Of a DNA stretch of 9,135 nt, positions 1-7,833 are shown piece after piece; the stretch's first letter is position 1, and every line of letters begins with the position of its first letter. The notes under the pieces were generated by a model that was not told where the DNA came from, did no database searches, and worked only from the letters and a program-made list of their open reading frames with translations. This DNA is from Pseudomonadota bacterium. GTDB lineage: Bacteria > Pseudomonadota > Gammaproteobacteria > Natronospirales > REEB76. Location of the stretch: contig JAJYBN010000033.1 of assembly GCA_021779005.1 (NCBI GenBank), positions 1 to 9,135 on the forward strand. Reading direction: 5' to 3'. Made by a program: the position numbers and the translations under genes.

Positions 1-675
1 AACGTCAAGGGCGGGCGTTGTGAGGCCTGCCAGGGCGACGGTGTCATCAAGGTGGAGATGCATTTCCTGCCGGACATCTATGTGGCCTGCGACGTGTGCA
101 AGGGCAAGCGCTACAACCGCGAGACCCTCGACATCCGCTTCAAGGGCAAGAACATCCACGAAGTGCTGGAGATGACGGTGGAGGACGCCGCCCGGTTCTT
201 CAGCGCGGTGCCGGTAGTGGCGCACAAGCTGCAGACCCTGTTGGCGGTGGGACTCACCTACGTGCGTCTCGGCCAGAACGCCACCACGCTGTCTGGCGGC
301 GAAGCGCAACGCGTGAAGCTCTCGCGGGAGCTCTCCAAGCGCGATACTGGCAGCACACTCTATATATTGGACGAGCCAACCACCGGCCTGCACTTCCATG
401 ACATCGACCAGCTGCTCTCGGTGCTGCGCCGGCTGCGGGAAAGCGGCAGCACCGTGGTGGTGATCGAGCACAACCTGGATGTCATCAAGACCGCTGACTG
501 GGTGATCGATCTGGGCCCCGAGGGTGGCGACGGTGGAGGCTCGGTAGTGGCGACCGGCACGCCGGAGGACGTCGCGCGCCACACGGAATCCTATACAGGT
601 CGATTCCTCAAGCCGGTACTGCAACGGCTAAAGACGTCTTTGGAAGGTAAACTCACCCGGGTGGCGCGGGGATAG
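1..675 (+). CDS. uvrA: Excinuclease ABC subunit A (UvrA), C-terminal part, 5' end outside the window
   Basis: This is the damage-recognition ATPase of nucleotide excision repair, which loads UvrB at lesions in the cytoplasm. Frame 1 is open from the first base, giving the last 224 residues; E. coli UvrA is about 940 aa, so roughly three quarters of the gene lies upstream. Visible, in order (window residue numbers): the C-terminal zinc module with Cys7, Cys10, Cys30 and Cys33 (CX2C-X19-CX2C); the second ABC signature [18 protein letters not shown] starting at residue 97; Walker B with [11 protein letters not shown] at about 121-131; and the switch histidine in VIEHNLDV at residue 157. The glycine-rich [11 protein letters not shown] segment typical of the family follows. 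The stop is TAG at 673-675. All key residues seen are intact. No convincing terminator follows, so read-through into the permease gene is possible. Identity is essentially certain. Confidence 0.98.
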   Translation, partial: NVKGGRCEACQGDGVIKVEMHFLPDIYVACDVCKGKRYNRETLDIRFKGKNIHEVLEMTVEDAARFFSAVPVVAHKLQTLLAVGLTYVRLGQNATTLSGGEAQRVKLSRELSKRDTGSTLYILDEPTTGLHFHDIDQLLSVLRRLRESGSTVVVIEHNLDVIKTADWVIDLGPEGGDGGGSVVATGTPEDVARHTESYTGRFLKPVLQRLKTSLEGKLTRVARG

Positions 676-776
676 TGTCCAAATTCAATGGTGTGGTTTG
701 CGCGTTTTAATGTCGGGGGCGGGCAGGCCCCCCACTCGCCGCCTCCGCGTACACACCAGGAAAATTCCGCTCCCCG

Positions 777-782
777 TATAAT
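777..782 (+). promoter_or_regulatory. Candidate -10 box upstream of the permease gene
   Basis: A perfect TATAAT lies 42 bases before the permease ATG, which would give a leader of about 36 bases. I see no good TTGACA-like -35 box 16-18 bases upstream and no TG extension, so this is a weak sigma-70 candidate at best. The surrounding 676-824 gap holds no gene. Confidence 0.3.
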
Positions 783-824
783 CGGCATACCGACCACCAG
801 ACGCCCTAGCTGCAAAGGAATTTC

Positions 825-2597
825 ATGCTCTCCGCCGCCTGGCTCACCTGGCTTGTGACACTTGCCTGCATCGGTGTGCTCGCCTTCACACGGCTGGGAC
901 CGGATCTGGTGTTGGTGGCTGGACTTACGCTGCTGCTGCTCTTTGGCGTGATCAATCCCGCACAGGCCTTCGGCGGCCTCGCCAATGAGGCGGTACTCAC
1001 GGTCGCCGTGCTGTATGTCGTGGCCGCGGGCTTGCGCAACACCGGTGCGATAGACGCACTCATACGCAGACTATTCGGCCGACCTCGCACAGTACTGGGC
1101 GCCCAGCTCCGCATGATGCTGCCGGTGGCAGCCATCAGTTCCTTCGTCAACAACACGCCGGTGGTGGCTGCATTCCTGCCGGCAGTTTCCGACTGGGCCA
1201 AACGCCAGCGCATCTCCTCATCGAAGCTCATGATCCCATTGAGTTATGCCTCGATCTTCGGCGGCACCTGCACGCTCATCGGCACCAGCACCAATCTGGT
1301 GGTCAGCGGACTGCTCAAGTCACAGGCGCACCTGCCTGGCATGTCGTTCTTCGAGATCGCCTGGATCGGCATACCCTGTGCACTCATTGGCCTGCTCTAC
1401 GTGCTGCTCACAAGCCGCTGGCTGCTGCCGACGCGTAATCCGGTCCTCGCGCAACTCGAAAATTCACGCGAATACACCGTGGAAATGCTGGTGCTATCCG
1501 GAAGTCCGCTGGACGGCCAGAGTATCGCGGCCGCGGGCCTGCGACAGTTGCCCGGCCTGTTCCTGGTTGAGATCGAACGCGCTGACCATATCATCGCAGC
1601 CGCCGGGCCTGATGAAAGGCTGCAAGCCGGTGATCGGCTGGTGTTTGCCGGTATCACCGAATCCATCGTCGACCTGCAGCGTATCCGTGGGCTGGTACCG
1701 GCAACAGACCAGGTGTTCAAGCTCGACGCACCGCGCACCGCACGCAGTCTGATCGAAGCGGTGATCGCGGCCCATTCACCCATGTGTGGCAAGACCGTAC
1801 GCGAGGGCCGCTTCCGGTCCCACTACAACGCGGTGGTGATCGCAGTGGCGCGCAATGGTGAGCGCATACGCCGGAAGATTGGTGATATCGAATTGCGGGC
1901 AGGTGACACACTGCTGCTGGAGTCCGGACCGGAATTCATGGAACAACGGATCAATTCCCGGGATTTTTTGCTGCTGCGTCCCATCGAAGGTGCCAGCATC
2001 CCGCGCCATGAACGCAGTTGGATCGCCTGGTTGATATTGACCGGATTTGTCGTCGTCGCCGGCCTGGGATGGTTGCCGGTATTCACCAGTGCCCTGCTGG
2101 CGGCAGGCCTCATGATAATCACGCGTTGCTGCAGCGTGAGCCTCGCACACCGCAGCATCGAATTTGAAGTCATCATCGCGATCGCGGCTGCCTTCGGCAT
2201 CGGCAAAGCCCTGGAGATCAGTGGCGCTGCCAGCGGTTTCGCGCACGAACTCCTGGCTTTTGCCGGCCACCAGCCGTGGCTGCTGCTGGTGACGATCTAT
2301 GGCATCACCATGCTGCTGACTGAGATCATCACGCACAGCGCTGCAGCCGTGATCGTCTTCCCCCTGGCCTATGCAGCGACTACGTCGCTAGGTTTGAATT
2401 TCATGCCGTTTGCCATGGCCATCGCCATGGCCGCATCCGCGAGCTTTGCCACGCCCATCGGCTATGCCACCAATCTGATGGTCTATGGACCGGGCGGTTA
2501 CCGTTTCAGTGACTTTCTGCGTTTTGGATTACCGCTCAACCTAATCATGTGGGCAGTGTCGGTGTTGATCATCCCCCACGTATGGCCCTTGCAATAG
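825..2597 (+). CDS. SLC13/DASS-family permease with two internal RCK_C (TrkA_C) domains
   Basis: This is a predicted inner-membrane secondary transporter of 590 aa in the ion transporter superfamily (SLC13, annotated variously as sodium:sulfate or dicarboxylate symporter). The N-terminal membrane half (about residues 5-200, roughly six hydrophobic segments) carries the NNTP motif at 109-112 and [12 protein letters not shown] at 146-157. A soluble insert (about 205-390) contains two RCK_C-like repeats, about 215-290 and 300-385, each ending in a GD-X-L-X-F/L strand ([12 protein letters not shown] and [12 protein letters not shown]). The second membrane half (about 398-588) has the family segment [17 protein letters not shown] from 434 and [17 protein letters not shown] at 543-559, the counterpart of the first substrate-binding loop. 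The two-fold motif repeat is intact, so the protein looks functional. The start has AAGGA at 815-819, 5 bases before ATG. The substrate cannot be read from sequence: sulfate, dicarboxylate and other anions are all possible. RCK_C domains generally sense ligands and gate transport. Confidence 0.85.
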   Translation: MLSAAWLTWLVTLACIGVLAFTRLGPDLVLVAGLTLLLLFGVINPAQAFGGLANEAVLTVAVLYVVAAGLRNTGAIDALIRRLFGRPRTVLGAQLRMMLPVAAISSFVNNTPVVAAFLPAVSDWAKRQRISSSKLMIPLSYASIFGGTCTLIGTSTNLVVSGLLKSQAHLPGMSFFEIAWIGIPCALIGLLYVLLTSRWLLPTRNPVLAQLENSREYTVEMLVLSGSPLDGQSIAAAGLRQLPGLFLVEIERADHIIAAAGPDERLQAGDRLVFAGITESIVDLQRIRGLVPATDQVFKLDAPRTARSLIEAVIAAHSPMCGKTVREGRFRSHYNAVVIAVARNGERIRRKIGDIELRAGDTLLLESGPEFMEQRINSRDFLLLRPIEGASIPRHERSWIAWLILTGFVVVAGLGWLPVFTSALLAAGLMIITRCCSVSLAHRSIEFEVIIAIAAAFGIGKALEISGAASGFAHELLAFAGHQPWLLLVTIYGITMLLTEIITHSAAAVIVFPLAYAATTSLGLNFMPFAMAIAMAASASFATPIGYATNLMVYGPGGYRFSDFLRFGLPLNLIMWAVSVLIIPHVWPLQ

Positions 2598-2610
2598 CAG
2601 TGCGGCAATT

Positions 2611-2636
2611 AAAAGCCGGGCAAAGCCCGGCTTTTT
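2611..2636. terminator. Bidirectional Rho-independent terminator between convergent units
   Basis: A perfect 11-bp inverted repeat (AAAAGCCGGGC at 2611-2621, GCCCGGCTTTT at 2625-2635) encloses an AAA loop. On the plus strand the stem ends in TTTTT (2632-2636); on the minus strand it also ends in TTTT. It lies 14 bases after the permease stop and 22 bases beyond the rplQ stop, so one hairpin can end both the permease transcript and the alpha operon transcript. Confidence 0.92.
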
Positions 2637-2658
2637 AAATTTCGGCTGGTCGCAACAA

Positions 2659-3270
2659 TCAATCTTTAGCCTTGGTTTTCTTGACCGCCTTGGTGTTTTT
2701 CTTGGCCGCTTTCTTCCCGGCTTTTTCGGCTGTGGCTTTGGCCTTTTCGGCGGATTTGGCCGCTTTCTTTTCGGCCTTCTCGGGTTTGGACGTTTTTTGC
2801 ACTTTGGCTTTCTTGGGCGCGGGGGCAGGTTTGCCCGCGTTTTCGCCTTCCGGCTTCACTGCTTTGAACTGCTTGTTCTTGGCCTGTTCCTCGGCGGCAG
2901 CATGCATTTGTGTTTCCCGGTCCACCAGCTGCATCACCGCCATCGGCGCCTTGTCGCCAGGCCGGAACCCGTTCTTCAGGATGCGCGTGTAGCCGCCGGG
3001 GCGCGACTGATAATGGGGGCCGAGATCGGTGAACAGCTTGACTACGATGGCATCATCGCGCAGGCGCGCGAATGCCAGGCGGCGTTTGGCCACGCTATCC
3101 TGCTTCGCGAGGGTGATGAGAGGCTCGACAAAGCGCCTCAACTCCTTGGCCTTGGGGAGGGTAGTATGGATGGTTTCATAGCGCAGGAGAGCCGCCGCCA
3201 TGTTGTTCATCAGCGCCTCACGGTGCGCGCTGTTGCGGCTCAGTTGCCGGCCGGTATTCTGGTGACGCAT
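2659..3270 (-). CDS. rplQ: Large-subunit ribosomal protein L17 with a long Lys/Ala-rich C-terminal tail
   Basis: L17 is a 50S protein that binds 23S rRNA near the exit side of the peptide tunnel. Residues 1 to about 120 are a canonical L17: the start resembles MRHRKSGRKLGR, followed by [19 protein letters not shown] (38-56) and [20 protein letters not shown] (92-111). The protein is 203 aa, against 127 in E. coli. The excess is a low-complexity tail (about 121-203) made largely of lysine and alanine, with 26 lysines between 131 and 203 and a PAPAPKKAK segment. Its codons sit in the same frame with no frameshift, so it is real coding sequence. The start ATG is preceded by AAGGA (3281-3285) with a 10-base spacer; this SD overlaps the rpoA stop codon, 13 bases upstream. 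It is the last gene of the alpha block, just before the terminator. The tail may add rRNA or nucleic-acid contacts, but that is inference. Confidence 0.97.
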   Translation of the reverse strand: MRHQNTGRQLSRNSAHREALMNNMAAALLRYETIHTTLPKAKELRRFVEPLITLAKQDSVAKRRLAFARLRDDAIVVKLFTDLGPHYQSRPGGYTRILKNGFRPGDKAPMAVMQLVDRETQMHAAAEEQAKNKQFKAVKPEGENAGKPAPAPKKAKVQKTSKPEKAEKKAAKSAEKAKATAEKAGKKAAKKNTKAVKKTKAKD

Positions 3271-3283
3271 GGCTAAATCTTCC

Positions 3284-4270
3284 TTAGATGGTTTTCTTGA
3301 GACTCGCCGGCGGCCAGTTCTCGATCTTCATGCCAAGGGTGAGGCCATGCTGCGCAAGCACGTCCTTGATCTCGGTCAGGGATTTCTTGCCCAGATTCGG
3401 GGTCTTCAACAGCTCTACCTCGGTTTTCAATACCAGGTCGCCGATGTAGTTGATGTTCTCGGCCTTGAGGCAGTTGGCGGAGCGCACCGTCAGCTCCAGT
3501 TCTTCCACCGGCTTGAGCAATACCGGATCGAAGCGTGATTCGCTGCCAGCGTGTGTCTGGTCGCGACCCTTGAGATCCACGAACGCGGCCAGCTGCTCGC
3601 TGAGGATGGTGGCCGCGCGGCGGATGGCTTCCTCCGGGTCGATGGTGCCGTTGGTCTCGATCTCGAGTATCAGTTTGTCGAGATCGGTACGTTGCTCGAC
3701 GCGCGCGCTTTCCACCGTATACGTGATGCGCCGTACCGGGCTGAAGGATGCATCCAGTTGCAGGCGTCCGATGGGGCGGCTCTCCTCCTCGAAAGTCATA
3801 CGCTGGTTGGATGGCTGGTAGCCACGGCCGCGCTTGATCTTGAGCTTCATGTTGAGGGAACCGGCGCTATTCAGATGCGCGATCACCAGGTCCTTGTTCA
3901 CGATCTCGACATCATGATCCAGCTGTATATCGCCAGCGGTGACTGCACCCGGTCCTTTCTTGGCAAGCGTGAGTGTGACCTCATCGCGCGTGTGCATACG
4001 GATGGCGAGTTGTTTGAGGCTCAGCAGGATATCCACCACGTCTTCCTGCACACCTTCTATAGTGGTGTACTCGTGGAGCACGCCTTCGATCTCGACCTCC
4101 ACCACGGCCGAGCCGGGCATGGAAGACAACAGGATGCGGCGCAGCGCATTCCCGAGTGTATGTCCAAAACCGCGCTCCAGCGGTTCCAGCACCACACGTG
4201 CGTGATGTTCTGATTGTGCCTGCACGCCGACCAGGCGTGGCTTTAAAAATTCCGTTACTGAACCCTGCAT
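3284..4270 (-). CDS. rpoA: DNA-directed RNA polymerase subunit alpha
   Basis: The alpha subunit dimerises to nucleate assembly of RNA polymerase, and its C-terminal domain contacts UP elements and activators. It is 328 aa (E. coli 329). The N-terminal domain begins [14 protein letters not shown] and includes [20 protein letters not shown] (31-50), with the assembly residue Arg45. [20 protein letters not shown] and [20 protein letters not shown] follow. A flexible linker at about 234-247 differs from E. coli, as linkers usually do. The C-terminal domain keeps the DNA-contact residues: Arg263, Asn266, Cys267, Gly294, Lys296, Ser297 and Glu300, equivalent to E. coli 265, 268, 269, 296, 298, 299 and 302. 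UP-element recognition should therefore be normal. The SD GAGGG (4280-4284) is 9 bases from ATG. The gene lies 40 bases after rpsD and 13 before rplQ, as in the classical alpha operon. Confidence 0.99.
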   Translation of the reverse strand: MQGSVTEFLKPRLVGVQAQSEHHARVVLEPLERGFGHTLGNALRRILLSSMPGSAVVEVEIEGVLHEYTTIEGVQEDVVDILLSLKQLAIRMHTRDEVTLTLAKKGPGAVTAGDIQLDHDVEIVNKDLVIAHLNSAGSLNMKLKIKRGRGYQPSNQRMTFEEESRPIGRLQLDASFSPVRRITYTVESARVEQRTDLDKLILEIETNGTIDPEEAIRRAATILSEQLAAFVDLKGRDQTHAGSESRFDPVLLKPVEELELTVRSANCLKAENINYIGDLVLKTEVELLKTPNLGKKSLTEIKDVLAQHGLTLGMKIENWPPASLKKTI

Positions 4271-4310
4271 GGGGAATATCCCTCGCGATTAATGACCGTG
4301 ACTTGAATGC

Positions 4311-4931
4311 TTACTTGGAATACAGCTCGACTACCAGATTTTCGTTGATCTCGGGCAGGATGTCGGTACGTTCCGGTACTGCCTTGAATTTGCCGCTCAT
4401 CTTCTGCTCATCCACCTCGACCCATTCCGGCAGGCCCACCTGCTTGGCGATGCCGATGGCCGCCTGGATGCGCAACTGTTTCTTGGCGCGCTCGCGTACC
4501 GCAATCAGATCCTCAGCCTTCACTGCATAGGATGGTATGTTGACGACCGAGCCGTTTACCTCGATGGCCTTGTGGCCCACGAGTTGGCGCGCTTCGGCGC
4601 GGGTGGCGGCGAAACCCATGCGGTACACCACGTTGTCGAGACGGCATTCGAGGATCTGCAGCAGCGTCTGGCCGGTGGCACCCTTGCGGCGCGATGCTTC
4701 CTTGTAATAACGGCGGAACTGCCTCTCCAGCACGCCGTACATGCGGCGCAACTTCTGCTTTTCGCGCAGCTGAATGCCATAATCCGACAGGCGATTGCGT
4801 TTGGCGCCGTGCTGGCCGGGCTGGGAATCGAGTTTGCACTTGGACTCCAGCGGACGCACGCTGCTCTTCAGGAACAGGTCCGTACCTTCACGGCGTGAGA
4901 GTTTGCATTTGGGTCCGAGATAACGAGCCAT
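4311..4931 (-). CDS. rpsD: Small-subunit ribosomal protein S4
   Basis: S4 is a primary 16S rRNA-binding protein that starts assembly of the 30S body and helps set decoding accuracy; in E. coli it is also the translational repressor of the alpha operon. Length is 206 aa, the same as E. coli. The N-terminal region [16 protein letters not shown] leads into [20 protein letters not shown] (48-67). The S4 RNA-binding domain begins at [20 protein letters not shown] (97-116). The end is VVELYSK. Cys9 and Cys32 are present, but the other two cysteines of the zinc-binding form of S4 are not, so zinc is probably not bound. The SD AGAGG (4941-4945) lies 9 bases before ATG, and the gap to rpsK is 16 bases. 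Confidence 0.99.
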   Translation of the reverse strand: MARYLGPKCKLSRREGTDLFLKSSVRPLESKCKLDSQPGQHGAKRNRLSDYGIQLREKQKLRRMYGVLERQFRRYYKEASRRKGATGQTLLQILECRLDNVVYRMGFAATRAEARQLVGHKAIEVNGSVVNIPSYAVKAEDLIAVRERAKKQLRIQAAIGIAKQVGLPEWVEVDEQKMSGKFKAVPERTDILPEINENLVVELYSK

Positions 4932-4947
4932 GATCAGGAGCCTCTAG

Positions 4948-5412
4948 TTAGACGCGGCGCTTTTTGGGCGGGCGGCAGCCATTGTGGGGGATTGGCGTCA
5001 CATCCGAGATATTCGCGATCTTGAAACCTATGTTGTGTAACGAGCGCACTGCCGATTCACGTCCAGGGCCGGGTCCTTTGACCTGCACTTCCAGGTTCCT
5101 GACACCGAATTCCTGCGCGGCATTGCCGGCTTTCTCAGCCGCTACCTGTGCCGCAAACGGCGTGCTCTTGCGCGACCCGCGGAAACCGGAACCGCCTGAG
5201 GTTGCCCAGCACAGCACATTGCCCTGACGATCGGTGATGGTGACGATGGTGTTGTTGAAGGATGCATGCACATGGGCGATGGCATCCACCACGGTCTTCT
5301 TGGGCCGCTTGCGCGGAGCCGCGGCCGCTGCTGGAGCGGCAGCCGTACTATCGGCCTCGGCCACCACCGGTGTCACTTTTGTATCTTTGCTATCTTTGGC
5401 TTCTTCCGCCAT
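4948..5412 (-). CDS. rpsK: Small-subunit ribosomal protein S11 with an N-terminal extension
   Basis: S11 lines the platform of the 30S subunit beside the mRNA exit path. From about residue 33 the protein is canonical: [20 protein letters not shown] (48-67), [29 protein letters not shown] and the invariant end [12 protein letters not shown]. At 154 aa it is 25 residues longer than E. coli S11 (129). All of the excess is N-terminal: an acidic then alanine-rich stretch beginning [12 protein letters not shown] and ending in [10 protein letters not shown]. The long start is favoured because AGGA (5419-5422) sits 6 bases before this ATG and no internal ATG exists before the conserved core; GTG codons at residues 13, 16 and 17 lack a matching SD. 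Neighbours are rpsM (26-base gap) and rpsD (16-base gap). Confidence 0.97.
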   Translation of the reverse strand: MAEEAKDSKDTKVTPVVAEADSTAAAPAAAAAPRKRPKKTVVDAIAHVHASFNNTIVTITDRQGNVLCWATSGGSGFRGSRKSTPFAAQVAAEKAGNAAQEFGVRNLEVQVKGPGPGRESAVRSLHNIGFKIANISDVTPIPHNGCRPPKKRRV

Positions 5413-5417
5413 GTTAA

Positions 5418-5422
5418 TTCCT
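5418..5422 (-). promoter_or_regulatory. Ribosome binding site fixing the long rpsK start
   Basis: AGGAA lies 5 bases upstream of the rpsK ATG on the minus strand, inside the rpsM-rpsK gap. It supports translation from the extended N-terminus rather than from an internal GTG. Confidence 0.8.
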
Positions 5423-5438
5423 GCTATTTATAATCTGG

Positions 5439-5795
5439 TTATTTGACAGCTTGCTTGCGGCGACCCTTGCGGGTACGCGCATTGGTGCGGGTACGCTGGC
5501 CGCGCACCGGTAAGCCGCGCCGATGGCGTAGTCCGCGGTAGCAGCTAAGATCCATGAGACGCTTGATGCTCATGGACACTTCGCGGCGCAGATCACCTTC
5601 CACGGTGAATTTGGTCACGTTCACACGCAGTGTCTCCACTTCGGCGTCGGTGAGATCCTTCACCTTGGTCTCAGGTTTGATGCCGGCGACCTGGCAAATG
5701 AGCCGGGCACGGCTTCGACCGATGCCATAAATATTCTGCAAGCCGATGACGGCATGCTGGTTAGCTGGGATGTTTATGCCGGCGATACGCGCCAT
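5439..5795 (-). CDS. rpsM: Small-subunit ribosomal protein S13
   Basis: S13 sits in the 30S head, forms intersubunit bridges with the 50S and touches the P-site tRNA through its basic tail. Length is 118 aa, as in E. coli. The N-terminus [20 protein letters not shown] is followed by the helical tRNA/rRNA-binding fold, including [13 protein letters not shown]. The C-terminal arm has the family motif [20 protein letters not shown] (85-104) and ends KGRRKQAVK. The SD AGGAG (5805-5809) has a 9-base spacer to ATG. This is the first gene of the alpha block, preceded by a 91-base leader after rpmJ. In E. coli the same leader carries the S4-binding pseudoknot. Confidence 0.99.
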   Translation of the reverse strand: MARIAGINIPANQHAVIGLQNIYGIGRSRARLICQVAGIKPETKVKDLTDAEVETLRVNVTKFTVEGDLRREVSMSIKRLMDLSCYRGLRHRRGLPVRGQRTRTNARTRKGRRKQAVK

Positions 5796-5838
5796 TGCCT
5801 CTTTCTCCTGAAGTGTGCCGTTAAGGGCGCACCAAAAC
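5787..5838 (-). promoter_or_regulatory. Possible S4-responsive pseudoknot spanning the rpsM leader and start
   Basis: In the minus-strand transcript, GUGCGCC (5826-5832) can pair over 7 bases, two of them G-U, with GGCGCGU (5787-5793). The latter runs from the last base of the rpsM start codon to the end of codon 3. In the E. coli alpha leader, as I recall it, a hairpin-loop segment ACGGGCU pairs with GGCCCGU in exactly this register. Here the segment would sit in the loop of an imperfect hairpin: stem halves 5832-5838 and 5820-5826, with two U-U mismatches. A competing stem pairs GUGC (5829-5832) with GCAC (5815-5818). The hairpin is weaker than the E. coli one, so this is a candidate only. 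Confidence 0.35.
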
Positions 5839-5843
5839 TAGTA

Positions 5844-5872
5844 ATTTTGCCTACTTTTCCTAATTAAATCAA
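5844..5872 (-). promoter_or_regulatory. Candidate sigma-70 promoter for the alpha block
   Basis: On the minus strand, TTGATT (5867-5872) and CAAAAT (5844-5849) are separated by 17 bases in an AT-rich part of the rpmJ-rpsM gap. Each hexamer matches consensus at 4 of 6 positions. Transcription would begin near 5837, giving a leader of about 42 bases before rpsM. E. coli has an alpha operon promoter in the equivalent place, but the match here is weak. Confidence 0.3.
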
Positions 5873-5886
5873 TTAATAAGCGCTGC

Positions 5887-6000
5887 TCAGCCCTGGCGCT
5901 GCTTGTGCCGGGCATCGCTGCAGATCACCCGCACCACGCCACCACGCCGCACGATCTTGCAGTTACGGCAGATTTTCTTGACCGAAGTCCGCACTTTCAT
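5887..6000 (-). CDS. rpmJ: Large-subunit ribosomal protein L36, zinc-binding form
   Basis: L36 is the smallest 50S protein and stabilises a 23S rRNA junction. The frame encodes 37 aa beginning [15 protein letters not shown] and ending HKQRQG before TGA. Cys11, Cys14, Cys27 and His32 form the complete zinc site of the C+ paralogue, which is the copy normally linked to secY and usually replaced by a cysteine-free form when zinc is scarce. The SD GGGAG lies 7 bases before ATG. The gene follows secY by 46 bases and closes the spc block; the next gene, rpsM, starts 91 bases later. Confidence 0.97.
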   Translation of the reverse strand: MKVRTSVKKICRNCKIVRRGGVVRVICSDARHKQRQG

Positions 6001-6046
6001 CTTTGCACTCCCGCGACGACCATGCGTCGCTCATCAAATTGAACAC

Positions 6047-7396
6047 TCAGCGCACGCCGCTGCCGCCGTAACCCTTGAGATTGGCTTTGCGCAGCAAGCC
6101 CTCGTACTGGTGTGACATCAGGTGTGCTTGAAGCTGCGCCATGAAGTCCATGACCACCACTACGATGATCAGCAGCGAGGTGCCGCCGAAATAAAACGGC
6201 ACGTTCCAGTACAGGATCAGGAACTCCGGCAACAGGCACACAGCAGTCACATAGAGGGCGCCCCAGAAAGTCAGCTTGGTGAGCACGCTGTCCACATAGG
6301 ACGCGGTCTGCTGCCCTGGTCGAATACCGGGAATGAAGGCGCCGGACTTCTTCAGATTCTCCGCCGTCTCCTTGGAGTTGAACACCAGGGCGGTATAGAA
6401 GAAACAGAAGAATATGATCAAGCTGCCGTAAAAAATCACGTAAATCGGTTGTCCCGGCGACATGGCCGCGGCAAAACGCTGCAAGGCCGTGGCCAGCCAG
6501 CCACCGGACTGTTGCCCGAACCAATTGCCGACCGTGGCCGGGAACAGGATGATGGAGGATGCGAAGATCGGCGGGATAACGCCGGACATGTTGAGCTTCA
6601 AGGGCAAGTGGCTGGTCTGGGCTGCATACATGCGCCGGCCCTGCTGGCGTTTGGCGTAATTCACGGTGATGCGCCGCTGGCCGCGCTCCACGAATACCAC
6701 GAAGGCGGTCACGCCCAGCACCAGTACCACGATCACGATGGCAATCAGCGGGTTCATCTGGCCGGTACGCACCAGGTCCAGGGTGCCGCCGAAGGCTGCC
6801 GGCAGGCCGGCGACGATGCCGGCGAATATGAGCATGGAGATGCCGTTGCCGATACCACGCTCAGTCACCTGCTCGCCGATCCACATCAGGAACAGCGTCC
6901 CGGTCACCAGGCTGACGGTGGCGGTGAACACGAACGTGAAGCCCGGCGTCACCGCCACGCCCTGGCTCTCGAGCGCCAGGGACGCGCCCAGGGACTGGAA
7001 CAGTGCCAGCACCACTGTGCCCCAGCGGGTATATTTGGTGATGATACGTTGGCCGGACTGGCCTTCCTTGCGCAGCTTCTCCAGGCTCGGCACTACTACC
7101 GCCAGCATCTGCATGATGATGGAAGCCGAGATGTACGGCATGACGCCCAGAGCAAAAATGGACAGGCGCTTGAGGGCGCCGCCGGAAAACATGTTGAACA
7201 TGTCCAGCAGGCCACCTGAATGCTGGCCGAACAGTCGATCCAGTGCCGCAGGATCGATACCCGGCACCGGAATATGCGTGCCTACGCGGAACACGACCAG
7301 GGCACCTACCAGGAACAGCACACGCTTGCGTAAATCAGTGAGCTTCCCGATCTGAGACAGGGAAGACATCATGTTGTTGCCGCCGGTACGGGACAC
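6047..7396 (-). CDS. secY: Protein translocase subunit SecY
   Basis: SecY is the channel of the SecYEG translocon in the inner membrane, through which preproteins are exported with SecA or inserted with the ribosome. It is 449 aa (E. coli 443), with ten hydrophobic segments as expected. The plug region lies near 61-77 ([16 protein letters not shown]), followed by [17 protein letters not shown] (81-97). [20 protein letters not shown] (174-193) and the long cytosolic C4 loop, [20 protein letters not shown] (236-255), are conserved. The C5 loop has PGIRPGQQT with Arg359, equivalent to the essential E. coli Arg357. The C-terminus ends [13 protein letters not shown]. The start is a GTG placed directly after the rplO stop (0-base gap) and served by GGAGG inside rplO. 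ATG codons at residues 9-10 lack an SD. Confidence 0.98.
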   Translation of the reverse strand: MSRTGGNNMMSSLSQIGKLTDLRKRVLFLVGALVVFRVGTHIPVPGIDPAALDRLFGQHSGGLLDMFNMFSGGALKRLSIFALGVMPYISASIIMQMLAVVVPSLEKLRKEGQSGQRIITKYTRWGTVVLALFQSLGASLALESQGVAVTPGFTFVFTATVSLVTGTLFLMWIGEQVTERGIGNGISMLIFAGIVAGLPAAFGGTLDLVRTGQMNPLIAIVIVVLVLGVTAFVVFVERGQRRITVNYAKRQQGRRMYAAQTSHLPLKLNMSGVIPPIFASSIILFPATVGNWFGQQSGGWLATALQRFAAAMSPGQPIYVIFYGSLIIFFCFFYTALVFNSKETAENLKKSGAFIPGIRPGQQTASYVDSVLTKLTFWGALYVTAVCLLPEFLILYWNVPFYFGGTSLLIIVVVVMDFMAQLQAHLMSHQYEGLLRKANLKGYGGSGVR

Positions 7397-7831
7397 TTAG
7401 TCCTCCACCTTGCCGCCAGCCGCTTGTATGGCTGCCAACGCTCCCTTGGTGGCTTGCACGCCTTTGAGGGTGACCTTCTTCTTGAGCTCCCCTGCCAGGA
7501 TTATTTTGACTTTGTCGGTCTGCAGCGGTACCAGCCCCGCGGCTTTTAGCACCAGTATGTCGATGACCTCTGCCTCGATACGCGCCAACGCATCAAGACG
7601 CACTTGCGCGCGGCTCCGCTTTAAATGTGAACGGAAACCGACCTTGGGCAGACGGCGCTGCAACGGCATCTGGCCGCCTTCGAAACCCACCTTGTGATAG
7701 CCGCCTTTACGGGCATATTGGCCCTTATGACCCTTGCCGGATGTCTTGCCCAGACCCGAACCGATGCCGCGGCCGAGGCGTTTCTTGCCGGTCTTGCTGC
7801 CGACGGCCGGCGAAAGCGTGTTAAGACGCAT
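7397..7831 (-). CDS. rplO: Large-subunit ribosomal protein L15
   Basis: L15 is a late-assembling 50S protein with a long basic N-terminal extension threaded through 23S rRNA. From ATG at 7829-7831 it is 144 aa, exactly the E. coli length, and begins [20 protein letters not shown]. The glycine-rich arm [19 protein letters not shown] is followed by [17 protein letters not shown] and a globular C-terminal domain ending in [11 protein letters not shown]. The frame is open 40 codons further upstream, but that stretch overlaps rpmD and has no L15 similarity. GAGGAG (7840-7845), 8 bases before this ATG, settles the start. The gap to rpmD is 2 bases and to secY is zero. Confidence 0.98.
   Translation of the reverse strand: MRLNTLSPAVGSKTGKKRLGRGIGSGLGKTSGKGHKGQYARKGGYHKVGFEGGQMPLQRRLPKVGFRSHLKRSRAQVRLDALARIEAEVIDILVLKAAGLVPLQTDKVKIILAGELKKKVTLKGVQATKGALAAIQAAGGKVED
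7402..7406 (-). promoter_or_regulatory. Ribosome binding site fixing the secY GTG start
   Basis: GGAGG on the minus strand, within the last codons of rplO, lies 5 bases upstream of the GTG at 7394-7396. It supports the GTG rather than the ATG pair 24-27 bases downstream, and implies translational coupling of secY to rplO. Confidence 0.8.
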
Positions 7832-7833
7832 AC

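Noticed and set aside
715..733. GGGGG/CCCCC hairpin after uvrA as a terminator
   Set aside because: The stem is only 5 bp around a GC-rich loop and has no T-run on either strand.
591..815. Minus-strand 74-codon open frame across the uvrA end and gap
   Set aside because: It overlaps the uvrA C-terminus, has a low-complexity product and no family resemblance.
2662..2850. Frameshift or read-through as the cause of the long L17 tail
   Set aside because: The tail is in one uninterrupted frame with consistent Lys/Ala composition and ends just before the terminator, so it reads as true coding sequence.
3551..4213. A 220-codon plus-strand open frame opposite rpoA
   Set aside because: It is a shadow of rpoA, with no domain and no separate codon signal.
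6122..7219. A 365-codon plus-strand open frame opposite secY
   Set aside because: It is fully antisense to a perfectly conserved secY, its product is rich in His, Gln and Arg with no recognisable domain, and long antisense frames are expected in GC-rich coding DNA.
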